In this document: piece after piece, positions 9,853 through 18,504 of the stretch | Layout: each line of letters starts with the position of its first letter | Numbering within the stretch: the first letter of the stretch is position 1 | Source of the DNA: Streptomyces iakyrus | Lineage (GTDB): Bacteria; Actinomycetota; Actinomycetes; Streptomycetales; Streptomycetaceae | NCBI RefSeq assembly: GCF_000717055.1 | Contig: NZ_JNXI01000019.1 | Coordinates: 151,189 to 215,188 of the forward strand | Direction of reading: 5' to 3' | Length of the DNA: 64,000 nucleotides | The notes under the pieces: model-generated | Seen by the model: the letters and a program-made list of their open reading frames with translations, nothing else | Told to the model about the DNA's origin: nothing | Databases searched by the model: none | Position numbers and translations under genes: made by a program

Positions 9853-10701
9853 TCAGGGAGCGGCATTCTTCGCAGCGACCACGGCGTCAAAAACAACCCT
9901 CTTCGGCACACCCGCCTCCACCGCCACCGCGGCGATCGCCTCCTTGCGCCGCTCCCCCGCTTCCTCCCGCACCCGGACCCGCCGCACCAGCTCCTCGGGA
10001 CCGACCTCCTCGGGCCCCTTCTCCGGCGCGCCCTCGACCACGACCGTGATCTCCCCGCGCACCCCCTCCGCGGCCCACGCGGCCAGCTCCCCGAGCCCGC
10101 CACGCCGCACCTCCTCGTACGTCTTGGTCAGCTCACGGCACACCGCGGCCCGCCGCTCCGCCCCGAACACCTCGGCCATCGCCGCCAGCGTGTCGTCGAG
10201 CCGGTGGGGAGCCTCGAAGTAGACGAGCGTCCGCCGCTCCCCGGCGACCTCCCGCAGCCGCCCCAGCCGCTCCCCCGCCTTGCGCGGCAGGAACCCCTCG
10301 AAGCAGAACCGGTCGACCGGCAGTCCGGACAGCGCGAGCGCGGTGAGCACCGCGGACGGTCCGGGCACGGCGGTGACCCGCACGTCCCGCTCGACCGCGG
10401 CGGCGACCAGCCGGTACCCCGGGTCGGACACGGACGGCATCCCCGCGTCCGTGACCAGCAGCACCCGCGACCCGCCCACCAGCTCCTCGACCAGCTCCGG
10501 CGTCCGGGCGGACTCGTTGCCCTCGAAGTACGACACGACCCGCCCCTTGGGCATGACGCCGAGCGCCTGGGTCAGCCGGCGCAGCCGCCGCGTGTCCTCG
10601 GCGGCGATCACATCGGCTCCGGCCAGTTCCTCGGCGAGCCGGGGCGGGGCGTCCGCGATGTCGCCGATGGGGGTGCCTGCGAGTACGAGGGTTCCGATCA
10701 C
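9853..10701 (-). CDS. rsmI: 16S rRNA (cytidine1402-2'-O)-methyltransferase
   Basis: 282 residues of the SAM-dependent tetrapyrrole-methylase-like fold. Diagnostic motifs are LVLAGTPIGDIADAPPR at the N-terminus, VIAAEDTRR, LLVTDAGMPSVSDPGYRLV, VPGPSAVLTALALSGLP and FEGFLPRK. RsmI makes the 2'-O-methyl at C1402 in the 30S decoding centre; rsmA, which also modifies 16S rRNA, is nearby on the same strand. The GTG start has GGAGG about 8 nt upstream. It diverges from pmt over 111 bp. Confidence 0.94.
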   Translation of the reverse strand: MIGTLVLAGTPIGDIADAPPRLAEELAGADVIAAEDTRRLRRLTQALGVMPKGRVVSYFEGNESARTPELVEELVGGSRVLLVTDAGMPSVSDPGYRLVAAAVERDVRVTAVPGPSAVLTALALSGLPVDRFCFEGFLPRKAGERLGRLREVAGERRTLVYFEAPHRLDDTLAAMAEVFGAERRAAVCRELTKTYEEVRRGGLGELAAWAAEGVRGEITVVVEGAPEKGPEEVGPEELVRRVRVREEAGERRKEAIAAVAVEAGVPKRVVFDAVVAAKNAAP

Positions 10702-10710
10702 GCCTCCATC

Positions 10711-10762
10711 CTCCCAGGGGCGGCGGACGCGGACTCCTCCCAGGGGCGGAGGATGCGGACGC
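10711..10762. repeat. 26-bp tandem duplication in the rsmI-pmt divergent promoter region
   Basis: Two adjacent units, 10711-10736 and 10737-10762, both begin CTCCCAGGGGCGG and differ at only a few bases. They sit between two divergent starts, so they could be duplicated regulator sites or a simple slippage event. Confidence 0.6.
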
Positions 10763-10800
10763 ATACCGGCCATGCACGGGACTCACACAGAACGGTTCCC

Positions 10801-10812
10801 TACGATGGCGCG
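10801..10812 (+). promoter_or_regulatory. Probable -10 box of leaderless pmt transcript
   Basis: TACGAT at 10801-10806 is followed by exactly 6 nt and then the GTG start of pmt. No ribosome-binding site is present, which fits transcription starting at the start codon. Confidence 0.5.
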
Positions 10813-12561
10813 GTGACCAGTACCGCGTCCTCCACGGACACCCGGCAGGGCCAGGCGCCGCTCGACCAGCGGCCGTCCTGGCAGCAGCGGCTGCGCCGTT
10901 TCGGCTACCAGGGGCAGCCCAGAAGCGACGCCCGCGACGTCCGTGACCGCCTGGTGCCGCCCTACACCGAGCCCTCCCCGCGCCTGTGGGCGGCGCTCGG
11001 CGTCCCGCACAAGCTCGCGGGCCGGCTGGTGCGCTGGTCGGGCTGGATCGGCCCGCTGCTCGTCACGCTGCTGGCGGGGGTGCTGCGGTTCTGGAACCTG
11101 GGCAGCCCCAGGGCGGTGATATTCGACGAGACGTACTACGCCAAGGACGCGTGGGCGCTGATCCACCGCGGGTTCGAGCTCAACTGGGACAAGAAGGCCA
11201 ACGACCTGGTCCTGTCGTCGGGCGGGCACGTCCCGCTCCCGGCGGACGCCGCGTACGTGGTGCACCCGCCGGTCGGCAAGTACGTCATCGGGCTCGGCGA
11301 GCTGATGTTCGGGTTCGACCCCTTCGGCTGGCGTTTCATGACGGCCGTGCTCGGCACGCTGTCCGTGCTGCTGCTGTGCCGGATCGGCCGCCGCCTGTTC
11401 CGCTCCACCTTCCTGGGGTGTCTGGCGGGCGCGCTGATGGCGGTGGACGGCCTGCACTTCGTGATGAGCCGCACGGCGCTGCTCGACGGCGTGCTGATGT
11501 TCTTCGTGCTGGCCGCGTTCGGCTGCCTGCTCGTCGACCGTGACCGGGCCCGCGCGAAACTCGCCGCCGCGCTGCCGGCGGCCGAGGACGGCAGGGTCCG
11601 TCCCGACCGGCACACGGCGGAGACGGCCCGCCTGGGGTGGCGCCCCTGGCGCTGGGCGGCGGGCCTGATGCTGGGCCTGGCCATCGGCACGAAGTGGAAC
11701 GGCCTCTACATCCTGGCCGCGTTCTGCCTGATGGCGGTGTTGTGGGACGTCGGTTCGCGGCGGGTCGCCGGTGCCCGGCACCCGTACGCGGCGGTCCTCA
11801 GGCGCGACACCGGCCTCGCGTTCCTCGCCACGGTCCCGGTCGCCCTGGTCACCTACCTGCTGTCCTGGACCGGCTGGATCCTCTCCGCCACGAACGGCTC
11901 CGGCGGCTACTACCGCAACTGGGCCGCGACCAGCGGCAAGGGCGGCAGCTGGACGTTCCTGCCCGACTGGCTTCGCAGCCTGTGGCACTACGAGCACCAG
12001 GTGTACGAGTTCCACGTCGGCCTGTCCTCGCCGCACACGTACCAGTCCAACCCGTGGAGCTGGCTCGTCCTCGGCCGCCCGGTGTCGTACTTCTACGAGT
12101 CCCCGGCCCCCGGCAAGGACGGCTGCCCCGCCGACGCCGGCGAGAAGTGCGCCCGCGAGGTCCTCGCGCTCGGCACGCCGCTGCTGTGGTGGGTCGCCTG
12201 TTTCGCGGTCCTCTACGTGCTGTGGCGCTGGTTCTTCCGCCGTGACTGGCGCGCGGGGGCCATCGCCTGCGGCATCGCGGCCGGCTACCTGCCCTGGTTC
12301 ATGTACCAGGAGCGCACGATCTTCTTCTTCTACGCCGTCGTTTTCCTGCCGTTCCTGTGCCTTGCGGTCGCGATGCTCCTCGGCGCGATCATCGGCCCAC
12401 CCCGCTCCACCGACACCCGCCGCGTCGCGGGCGCCACGGCGGCGGGCGTCCTCGTCCTCCTGATCACCTGGAACTTCATCTATTTCTGGCCGCTCTACAC
12501 CGGCACCGCCATCCCGATCGACGACTGGCGGTCGCGGATGTGGCTGGATACGTGGGTGTAG
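10813..12561 (+). CDS. pmt: Dolichyl-phosphate-mannose-protein O-mannosyltransferase
   Basis: 582-residue multi-membrane GT39 enzyme. It transfers mannose from polyprenyl-phosphate-mannose to Ser/Thr of exported proteins. The catalytic acidic motif of loop 1 is FDETYYAKDAW, soon after the first membrane helix (LLVTLLAGVLRFWNLG). Further motifs are VVHPPVGKYVIGLGE, MSRTALLDGVLMFF, GTKWNGLYIL and the C-terminal QERTIFFFYAVVFLP. About 10-12 membrane helices are visible. In S. coelicolor the equivalent gene is needed for phage phiC31 receptor glycosylation and cell-wall antibiotic tolerance. No ribosome-binding site precedes the GTG. Confidence 0.95.
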   Translation: MTSTASSTDTRQGQAPLDQRPSWQQRLRRFGYQGQPRSDARDVRDRLVPPYTEPSPRLWAALGVPHKLAGRLVRWSGWIGPLLVTLLAGVLRFWNLGSPRAVIFDETYYAKDAWALIHRGFELNWDKKANDLVLSSGGHVPLPADAAYVVHPPVGKYVIGLGELMFGFDPFGWRFMTAVLGTLSVLLLCRIGRRLFRSTFLGCLAGALMAVDGLHFVMSRTALLDGVLMFFVLAAFGCLLVDRDRARAKLAAALPAAEDGRVRPDRHTAETARLGWRPWRWAAGLMLGLAIGTKWNGLYILAAFCLMAVLWDVGSRRVAGARHPYAAVLRRDTGLAFLATVPVALVTYLLSWTGWILSATNGSGGYYRNWAATSGKGGSWTFLPDWLRSLWHYEHQVYEFHVGLSSPHTYQSNPWSWLVLGRPVSYFYESPAPGKDGCPADAGEKCAREVLALGTPLLWWVACFAVLYVLWRWFFRRDWRAGAIACGIAAGYLPWFMYQERTIFFFYAVVFLPFLCLAVAMLLGAIIGPPRSTDTRRVAGATAAGVLVLLITWNFIYFWPLYTGTAIPIDDWRSRMWLDTWV

Positions 12562-12574
12562 CAGGGCGCGTGAG

Positions 12575-12607
12575 CATGACGGTCCCGTAACCCGCAGGAC
12601 CGTCATG
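12575..12607 (+). terminator. Hairpin terminator after pmt
   Basis: A perfect 11-bp stem, CATGACGGTCC (12575-12585) with GGACCGTCATG (12597-12607), and an 11-nt loop lie 14 bp after the pmt stop codon. No long U-tract follows, which is usual for Streptomyces terminators. Confidence 0.75.
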
Positions 12608-12912
12608 GACCGTGGCCGGTCGTCAGCGGCCGTGGACCAGCAGAGCAGGACGAGAACGTCGCCCGGCCGCAGAGAGCTCCTGTCCATACGCCAGGTTTCG
12701 CCACCCCAGCAAGCCGGCGACCTGCGCTTCCTTCTCCGCCACCCGGAACGCCACCCCTGCGCAAGCCCGCGTTTCGCCACCCAAATCGGGGCATCTTGAT
12801 TCCGGGTCGCGCGGCCATGCTTGAGCTTTACCGCTGACGTGCGGTTACCTCATCCAGTGATGCCGTGCCGGACGGACCGAGTCGGCTCCAGTGTCTCCCC
12901 GCGTACGCAAAA

Positions 12913-12946
12913 GGCCTGACTTCGGGGTGCCTCCCAAAGTCAGGCC
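12913..12946. terminator. Hairpin, GGCCTGACTT / AAGTCAGGCC
   Basis: A perfect 10-bp stem (12913-12922 with 12937-12946) with a 14-nt loop. It lies far from any coding end, so it may terminate an unannotated transcript. Confidence 0.5.
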
Positions 12947-13181
12947 AGTGCGCGGGGCAGGGTGTGCCCGGCCGAATACTCAGCGGTCGGGCACACTCAC
13001 CCTGACCAGCCGTCCGGCTCACCCTTCACGTCTCACAGGAAGTGCTCGACGCATCCCGCAATGGCAGTGACCGCTGTGAGGAAAAGGGCCGCCAACTGCA
13101 CCCAGTCAGACCGCCGTTTCCCACGGCAGGCCCCTCGCCTCGTCGATCGCTCCATCCGTCCGGTCTCCCATCCCTCTGCCC

Positions 13182-13217
13182 TCCCAACCAAGTTGGGACC
13201 CGCCGCCTACCGGCGGG
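13182..13217. other. Two back-to-back hairpins of unknown role
   Basis: TCCCAAC-CAA-GTTGGGA (13182-13198) is immediately followed by CCCGCCG-CCTAC-CGGCGGG (13199-13217). Both stems are perfect 7-mers with tight loops and no gap between them. They lie about 240 bp before a penicillin-binding protein gene. Confidence 0.5.
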
Positions 13218-13458
13218 CGTTCAGATGAGGGACAGCACCCGGCTCAAGGCAACCTACCGGCGCGCCACGGCACCGCACGACCGAACGCCACTGTTCGCCA
13301 GGGCGCGCCAGTCATCACTCCGGACAGCGCCAGTGTTCGGTCAAAATTCGAAACACCCGTCCCCCTGGTAACCGCTTACGCATAGAGTGCCCCCCGGCAC
13401 CGAGCTTTCTGAACGCGTTCAAAGGAGCGCGTGGGGCTCTACGGGGAGGGGTCCGGCC

Positions 13459-15093
13459 ATGGGCAAGGGGGTCAAAGCCGCCGTCATAGGCGGGGTGTTC
13501 GCGGTGATGGTGGGCGGGGCCGGGTACGGCGCCTACAACCTCGTGAGCGCCCTCGACGGTGACGGGGGCGGCGCGGGCGGGGTGGCCTCGGAGAAGAAGT
13601 CGGGGCCGCCCGACCAGGACGAGGTCAAGGAGACCACGGCCAAGTTCTTCTCGGCCTGGGAGAAGGGCGCCGCCGCCACCGCGGCCTCGTACACGAACAA
13701 CGACGGCGCCGCCGAGCAGCTGCTCACCGCCTTCGGCGACGACGCGCACATCACCGGCGTGAAGATCACGCCGGGCGCGGCCCGGGGCAACACCGTGCCG
13801 TACACGGTGAAGGCGAAGGTGACCTACGACGGGAAGTCGAAGCCGCTCGGCTACAAGAGCGAGCTGAAGGTCGTGCGCGGACTGACCACCGGGCGGGCGC
13901 TGGTCGACTGGCAGCCGTCCGTCGTGCACCCCGGGCTGAAGAAGGGGGACACCCTCGTCACCGAGCAGTCGGCCACGCCGCCCATCGAGGCCGTGGGCCG
14001 CGACGGCTCCGAGCTGACGAAGGAGAAGTACCCCTCCCTCGGACCGGTCCTGGACGCCCTGCGCGACAAGTACGGCGAGAAGGCGGGCGGCACCCCCGGC
14101 GTCGAGCTGGTCATCCGGCACGCCGGCGACGGTGCTCCCGACACGCCGCTGCTCACCCTCGCCAAGGGCAAGCCGGGCAAGCTCACCACCACGATCAGCC
14201 CGGGCGCGCAGGCGGCGGCCGAGAAGGCGGTCAAGCGGTTCGCCCAGTCGTCGGTGGTGGCCGTCAAGCCCAGCACCGGCGAGGTGCTGGCCGTGGCCAA
14301 CCACCGCACGGACGGCTTCAACGCCGCCTTCCAGGGCGAGGCGGCACCCGGCTCCACCATGAAGATCATCACCGCCGCGATGCTCATCGACAACGGCGTG
14401 ACCTCGATGAACGGCCCGGCGCCCTGCCCGGACACCGCCGTGTGGCAGAGCCAGACGTTCAAGAACCTGACCGGCATGAAGCCCGACGAGAGCGCGACGC
14501 TCTCCAACAGCTTCATGCGGTCCTGCAACACCGCCTTCATCAAGCTGATCGACGAGAAGCCGCTCACGGACGCCTCGCTGACCCAGGAGGCCGAGGAGCG
14601 CTTCGGGCTGGGGCAGGACAACTGGAAGACCGGCATCGCCTCCTTCGACGGCAGCGTCCCCGCCGTCGACGGGCCGGACCGGGCGGCGGGCGCCATCGGG
14701 CAGGGCCAGGTGCAGATGAGCCCGCTGAACATGGCCTCGGTCACCGCGACCGCCATCACCGGCGCCTTCCGCCAGCCCTACCTGGTCTCGCCGGAGCTGG
14801 ACGGCCGGGAACTGGCCCGGGCCCAGGGCCTGCGGGCGAGCACCGCAGCCCAGCTCAAGCAGATGATGCGGCTCACGGCCACACAGGGCACCGCCGCGCA
14901 GGCCATGGCCGGTCTCGGCGGCGACATCGGCGCCAAGACCGGTTCCGCCGAGGTCGACGGCAACGCCAAGTCCAACAGCTGGTTCACCGGATTCCGGGGT
15001 GACGTCGCGGCGGCGGCCATGACGGAGGAGGGCGGCCACGGCGGCGACGCGGCCGGGCCGATTGTCGCAGCCGTGCTACGAACAGGTGGCTGA
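13459..15093 (+). CDS. Class B penicillin-binding protein (transpeptidase), first of tandem pair
   Basis: 544 residues. An N-terminal membrane anchor (VKAAVIGGVFAVMVGGAGYGAY) is followed by an NTF2-like (MecA-N type) domain (about residues 50-170), a dimerisation/linker part, and a transpeptidase domain. Catalytic motifs in order are SxxK in PGSTMKIITAAML, SxN in RSCNTAFIKL, and KTG in GAKTGSAEVDG. It cross-links peptidoglycan stems outside the membrane and is a beta-lactam target. The ATG has GGGGAGGGG about 7 nt upstream. The next gene is its paralogue. Confidence 0.93.
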   Translation: MGKGVKAAVIGGVFAVMVGGAGYGAYNLVSALDGDGGGAGGVASEKKSGPPDQDEVKETTAKFFSAWEKGAAATAASYTNNDGAAEQLLTAFGDDAHITGVKITPGAARGNTVPYTVKAKVTYDGKSKPLGYKSELKVVRGLTTGRALVDWQPSVVHPGLKKGDTLVTEQSATPPIEAVGRDGSELTKEKYPSLGPVLDALRDKYGEKAGGTPGVELVIRHAGDGAPDTPLLTLAKGKPGKLTTTISPGAQAAAEKAVKRFAQSSVVAVKPSTGEVLAVANHRTDGFNAAFQGEAAPGSTMKIITAAMLIDNGVTSMNGPAPCPDTAVWQSQTFKNLTGMKPDESATLSNSFMRSCNTAFIKLIDEKPLTDASLTQEAEERFGLGQDNWKTGIASFDGSVPAVDGPDRAAGAIGQGQVQMSPLNMASVTATAITGAFRQPYLVSPELDGRELARAQGLRASTAAQLKQMMRLTATQGTAAQAMAGLGGDIGAKTGSAEVDGNAKSNSWFTGFRGDVAAAAMTEEGGHGGDAAGPIVAAVLRTGG

Positions 15094-15196
15094 TCTCACC
15101 TCCGCCGCACGGGACTCTAGGGTGGTGGCCGTCGTTGGGACATGGGACGGCTGAGGGCGACGGGGACCCTGGGGAATCTCGGAGGAACGGACAGCA

Positions 15197-16864
15197 GTGG
15201 GCAACAGAAGGCGCGTCGCCGAGCGACGGAAGACCGGACCCGCCGTGATCGGCGGGATGATCGCCGTGGTCGTCGTGGGCGCCGGGGCCGGTGCCTACGC
15301 GCTGTACGGCGGTGGCGCCGCCGCCGACGACGGGACGCGGGCGTCGGACCAGAAGCCCGAGGTGAAGACGGGCCCGCTGTCCCCGGCCGAAGTCACCACC
15401 GCCGCCCGCGCCTTCCTCACCGCCTGGCAGTCACAGAAGGTCGACCGGGCCGCCGCGGCCACCGACGACACCTCCGCGGCCCGGTCGTTGCTCACCGGCT
15501 ACACCAAGGACGCCCGCATCAAGGACGTCACCCTCACCCCGGGCAGGCCCACCGGCGCCAAGGTGCCCTTCTCCGTCAAGGGCACGGTGTCCTACAAGGG
15601 CACCGACAAGCCGCTGGCGTACAAGAGCGCCCTGACCGTCGTGCGCCGCGCCGCCGACGGAAAGCCGCTGGTCGACTGGCACGCGGCGGTCGTCCACCCG
15701 GATCTGCGGGACGGCGACACCCTGGTCACCGGCGCGGCGGGCACGCCCCCGGTCAAGGCGCTCGACCGGGACGGCGGCGAACTGACCAAGCAGAAGTACG
15801 CCTCGATCGGCCCGATCCTGGACGGCCTGCGCGAGAAGTACGGCAAGGAGGCCGGCGGCAAGGCCGGCATCGAACTGCGGGTGGTGCGCGGGAAGGCCGC
15901 CGAGGCGAAGGACCTCTCCGACAAGACCCTGCTGGAGCTGAGCGAGGGCACGCCCGGCACGGTGAAGACCACGCTGGACCCGGCCCTCCAGAAGGCCGCC
16001 GAGCAGCAGGTCGCCAAGAAGGCCAAGTCGTCCGTGGTCCTGTTGCAGGCGTCGACCGGCGAGATCCTGGCCGCCGCCAACGCCTCCCCCGGTTTCAACA
16101 CCGCCTTCCAGGGCTCCCTGGCCCCCGGCTCCACGATGAAGGTCATCACCTCCTCGCTGCTGATCGAGAAGGGCCTGGCCTCGGCGGACAAGAAGCACCC
16201 GTGCCCGAAGTACTTCACGTACGGGCACTGGAAGTTCCAGAACGACGACAAGTTCCAGATCAAGAACGGCACGTTCAAGGCGAGCTTCGCCCGCTCCTGC
16301 AACACGGCCTTCATCAGCCAGGCCCCCAAGCTGAAGGACGACGACCTGACCAAGGAGGCCCAGCAGGTCTACGGCCTGGGGCTGAACAACTGGGCCATCG
16401 GTGTGCCGTCCTTCGACGGCGCGGTGCCGGTGCAGTCGGCCGCCCAGATGGGTGCCTCGCTGATCGGGCAGGGCGGGGTCCGCATGAACCCGCTGAACAT
16501 GGCGTCGGTGTCGGCGACGGTCAAGTCCGGCACCTTCCACCAGCCGTACCTGGTCTCCCCGGACGTGGACGGCCGCAAGCTGGCGAAGGCCGCGCGCACG
16601 ATGCCGGCGAGCACCCTGTCCCAGCTGCGTGAGCTGATGGCGTACACCGCCGCGTACGGCACGGCCGCGGAGGCGATGTCCGGGGTCGGCGGCGACGTCG
16701 GGGCGAAGACCGGGTCCGCCGAGGTCGACGGGCAGAAGAAGCCGAACGGCTGGTTCACGGCCTACCGGGGCGACCTGGCCGCCGCGGGCGTGGTCCAGCA
16801 GGGCGGGCACGGCGGTTCGACGGCCGGTCCGATCGTGGCGGCCCTGCTGAAGGCGGGCGGCTGA
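15197..16864 (+). CDS. Class B penicillin-binding protein, second of tandem pair
   Basis: 555 residues with the same architecture as the preceding gene: N-terminal anchor (AVIGGMIAVVVVGAGAGAYALYG), NTF2-like domain and transpeptidase. Active-site motifs are PGSTMKVITSSLL (SxxK), RSCNTAFISQ (SxN) and GAKTGSAEVDG (KTG). Whole phrases are shared with the upstream paralogue (IGQG, MNPLNMASV, QPYLVSPD). GTG start, with GGAGG about 12 nt upstream. The gap of about 100 bp suggests one operon. Elongation, septation or spore specificity cannot be told from sequence. Confidence 0.93.
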   Translation: MGNRRRVAERRKTGPAVIGGMIAVVVVGAGAGAYALYGGGAAADDGTRASDQKPEVKTGPLSPAEVTTAARAFLTAWQSQKVDRAAAATDDTSAARSLLTGYTKDARIKDVTLTPGRPTGAKVPFSVKGTVSYKGTDKPLAYKSALTVVRRAADGKPLVDWHAAVVHPDLRDGDTLVTGAAGTPPVKALDRDGGELTKQKYASIGPILDGLREKYGKEAGGKAGIELRVVRGKAAEAKDLSDKTLLELSEGTPGTVKTTLDPALQKAAEQQVAKKAKSSVVLLQASTGEILAAANASPGFNTAFQGSLAPGSTMKVITSSLLIEKGLASADKKHPCPKYFTYGHWKFQNDDKFQIKNGTFKASFARSCNTAFISQAPKLKDDDLTKEAQQVYGLGLNNWAIGVPSFDGAVPVQSAAQMGASLIGQGGVRMNPLNMASVSATVKSGTFHQPYLVSPDVDGRKLAKAARTMPASTLSQLRELMAYTAAYGTAAEAMSGVGGDVGAKTGSAEVDGQKKPNGWFTAYRGDLAAAGVVQQGGHGGSTAGPIVAALLKAGG

Positions 16865-16904
16865 ACCCGCCGGGGAAGGCGGCTGAACCCGCCGGGGAAC
16901 GAGG

Positions 16905-17270
16905 TCAGTGGGTCACGGGTTCCGCGGCGGCCATGTACGTCCGCCGCAGGAACCGCAGCAGCGCCTGCCGCTCGAACTGCACCACCGACACCCCTTGCGC
17001 GGAGTGGAACTCCACCACGACCTGCACCCGGCCGCACGGCCACACCCGCACCTCGCCGCTCCCGGCGGGGGCCCGCAGCCCTTCCTCCAGCAGCTCGCGG
17101 CTGAACACCCACTCGCGTCCCGCGGCGCCCGGCAGCGCCATGCGCACCTTCCGGGGGTCGTGGTCGGGGTCGTACCGCAGGGTGACCGGAACCGCCTCCA
17201 GCTCGTCGACGAGCGGCACGGCCGCGTCCGAGACGATGTGGGCTCGCGCGTACTGCTCGACTACGGACAT
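16905..17270 (-). CDS. ssgE: SsgA-like sporulation/cell-division regulator
   Basis: 121 residues of the SALP family, found only in morphologically complex actinomycetes. Typical features are the N-terminal VVEQYARAHIV, LRYDPDHDPRKVRMAL, EWVFSRELLEEGL, GEVRVWPCGRVQVVVEF and FERQALLRFLRRTY. SALPs control septum placement and peptidoglycan remodelling in sporulation. The symbol ssgE is inferred from position: between tandem PBP genes and the cobalt/nickel transporter, as I recall for S. coelicolor ssgE, whose reported role is correct spore separation. ATG with GGGG 8 nt upstream. Confidence 0.88.
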   Translation of the reverse strand: MSVVEQYARAHIVSDAAVPLVDELEAVPVTLRYDPDHDPRKVRMALPGAAGREWVFSRELLEEGLRAPAGSGEVRVWPCGRVQVVVEFHSAQGVSVVQFERQALLRFLRRTYMAAAEPVTH

Positions 17271-17389
17271 CGGACAGCCCCTTCACCGTGCGCAATCCGA
17301 GTGGAAACCGTGCGTCCACTCCCTCTCCAATGTCGCATATTTTCCGGATTGCGCTTCCGGAGCCGGATATATCACGGGTGAGATAAAAC

Positions 17390-17422
17390 GAGCGTCACGC
17401 TCTTGCAAATCGTTCGCATCAA
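17390..17422 (+). promoter_or_regulatory. Palindrome plus Nur-box-like site upstream of metal transporter
   Basis: GAGCGT-C-ACGCTC (17390-17402) is a perfect palindrome. It is followed at 17403-17419 by TTGCAA-ATCGT-TCGCAT. That resembles the Streptomyces nickel-uptake regulator box as I remember it (tTGCaa-N5-ttGCAA), with the left half perfect and the right half 4 of 6. It ends 20 bp before the cbiM start, a good place for repression. Confidence 0.4.
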
Positions 17423-17438
17423 GCCACATCATCGAACG

Positions 17439-18503
17439 GTGCATGTACCTGACGGATTCATCAACGCGCCCACCTCCGCCGCCACCGGCGTGATCGCCGC
17501 GGGCGCCATCGCCGTGAGCCTGCGCGGCGCACGCCGCGAACTCGACGAGCGCACGGCGCCGCTGGCCGGGCTCGTGGCAGCGTTCATCTTCGCCGTGCAG
17601 ATGCTGAACTTCCCCGTGGCCGCGGGGACCAGCGGCCATCTCCTGGGCGGTGCGCTGGCGGCGATACTCGTCGGCCCCTACACCGGGGTGCTGTGCGTCT
17701 CCGTCGTCCTGCTGATGCAGGGCATCCTGTTCGCGGACGGCGGTCTGACCGCGCTGGGCGTGAACATCACCAACATGGCGATCGTCACGACGGTCGTGGC
17801 CTACGCCCTCTTCCGCGGCCTGGTGAAGGTGCTGCCCCGCACCCGCCGGTCGGTCACCGCGGCCGCCTTCGTCGCGGCCCTGGTCTCCGTCCCGGCCGCC
17901 GCGCTGGCCTTCACGCTGATGTACGCGATCGGCGGCACCACCGACGTCTCGATCGGCAAGGTCGCCACCGCCATGGTCGGCGTGCACGTCCTGATCGGCA
18001 TCGGCGAGGCCGTGATCACCGCACTGACCGTCGGCGCGGTCATCGCCGTCCGCCCGGACCTGGTGTACGGGGCGCGCGGGCTGACGCAGAAGCTCAAGCT
18101 GCGGGTGAACGGCGAACTGGTCGACGCCCCCGACGCCGAGCCCGAGCCCGTGCCCGCCGCAGCGCGGACCTCGCACCGCAAGGTGTGGGCGGCCGGCCTG
18201 GTCGCCTCCCTCGTGCTGGCCGGGTTCGTCAGCTTCTACGCCTCGGCGAACCCCGACGGCCTGGAGAAGGTCGCCGCCGACCACGGCATCGACAAGAAGA
18301 CCGAGGAGCACTCCACGGCCGACTCCCCGCTCGCCGACTACGGCGTCAAGGACGTCGACGACGCCCGTCTGTCCGGGGGGCTTGCGGGTGTCATCGGTGT
18401 GGGCGTCACGGTCGTCGCGGGCACCGGCGTGTTCTGGGCGGTGCGCCGCCGCAGGACGGACGACGCGTCCCCGTCGGAGACCACGAGCGCGACGAGCGTC
18501 TGA
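17439..18503 (+). CDS. cbiM: ECF transporter substrate-binding membrane protein CbiM/NikM fused to CbiN/NikN (PDGLE) domain
   Basis: 354 residues. The start GTG gives MHVPDGFIN, matching the family N-terminus MHIPDG, where His2 is a metal ligand; this fixes the start although no ribosome-binding site is obvious. Residues 1-210 are the multi-helix S component. A loop (PEPVPAAARTSHRK) leads to a C-terminal module with NPDGLEKVAADHGID between two membrane helices, which is the small N subunit as a fusion. With CbiQ and CbiO downstream it makes a Co2+ or Ni2+ importer. Metal identity is unresolved; the upstream Nur-like box favours nickel. Confidence 0.9.
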   Translation: MHVPDGFINAPTSAATGVIAAGAIAVSLRGARRELDERTAPLAGLVAAFIFAVQMLNFPVAAGTSGHLLGGALAAILVGPYTGVLCVSVVLLMQGILFADGGLTALGVNITNMAIVTTVVAYALFRGLVKVLPRTRRSVTAAAFVAALVSVPAAALAFTLMYAIGGTTDVSIGKVATAMVGVHVLIGIGEAVITALTVGAVIAVRPDLVYGARGLTQKLKLRVNGELVDAPDAEPEPVPAAARTSHRKVWAAGLVASLVLAGFVSFYASANPDGLEKVAADHGIDKKTEEHSTADSPLADYGVKDVDDARLSGGLAGVIGVGVTVVAGTGVFWAVRRRRTDDASPSETTSATSV

Positions 18504-18504
18504 C

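Larger units (their letters stand above)
12608..13458. other. 850-bp intergenic region with several hairpins, no supported gene
   Basis: Short open frames here lack the strong third-position GC pattern of the neighbours and have no ribosome-binding sites. Three inverted repeats are listed separately (12913-12946, 13182-13217). A 10-bp palindrome GAACGCGTTC at 13411-13420 lies 38 bp upstream of the first penicillin-binding protein gene. TAGAGT at 13383-13388 could be a -10 box. A small RNA gene is possible but not shown. Confidence 0.5.

Noticed and set aside
12962..13371. Overlapping short frames of 88 and 109 codons
   Set aside because: Composition is not gene-like, no ribosome-binding site is present, and they run through the hairpins.
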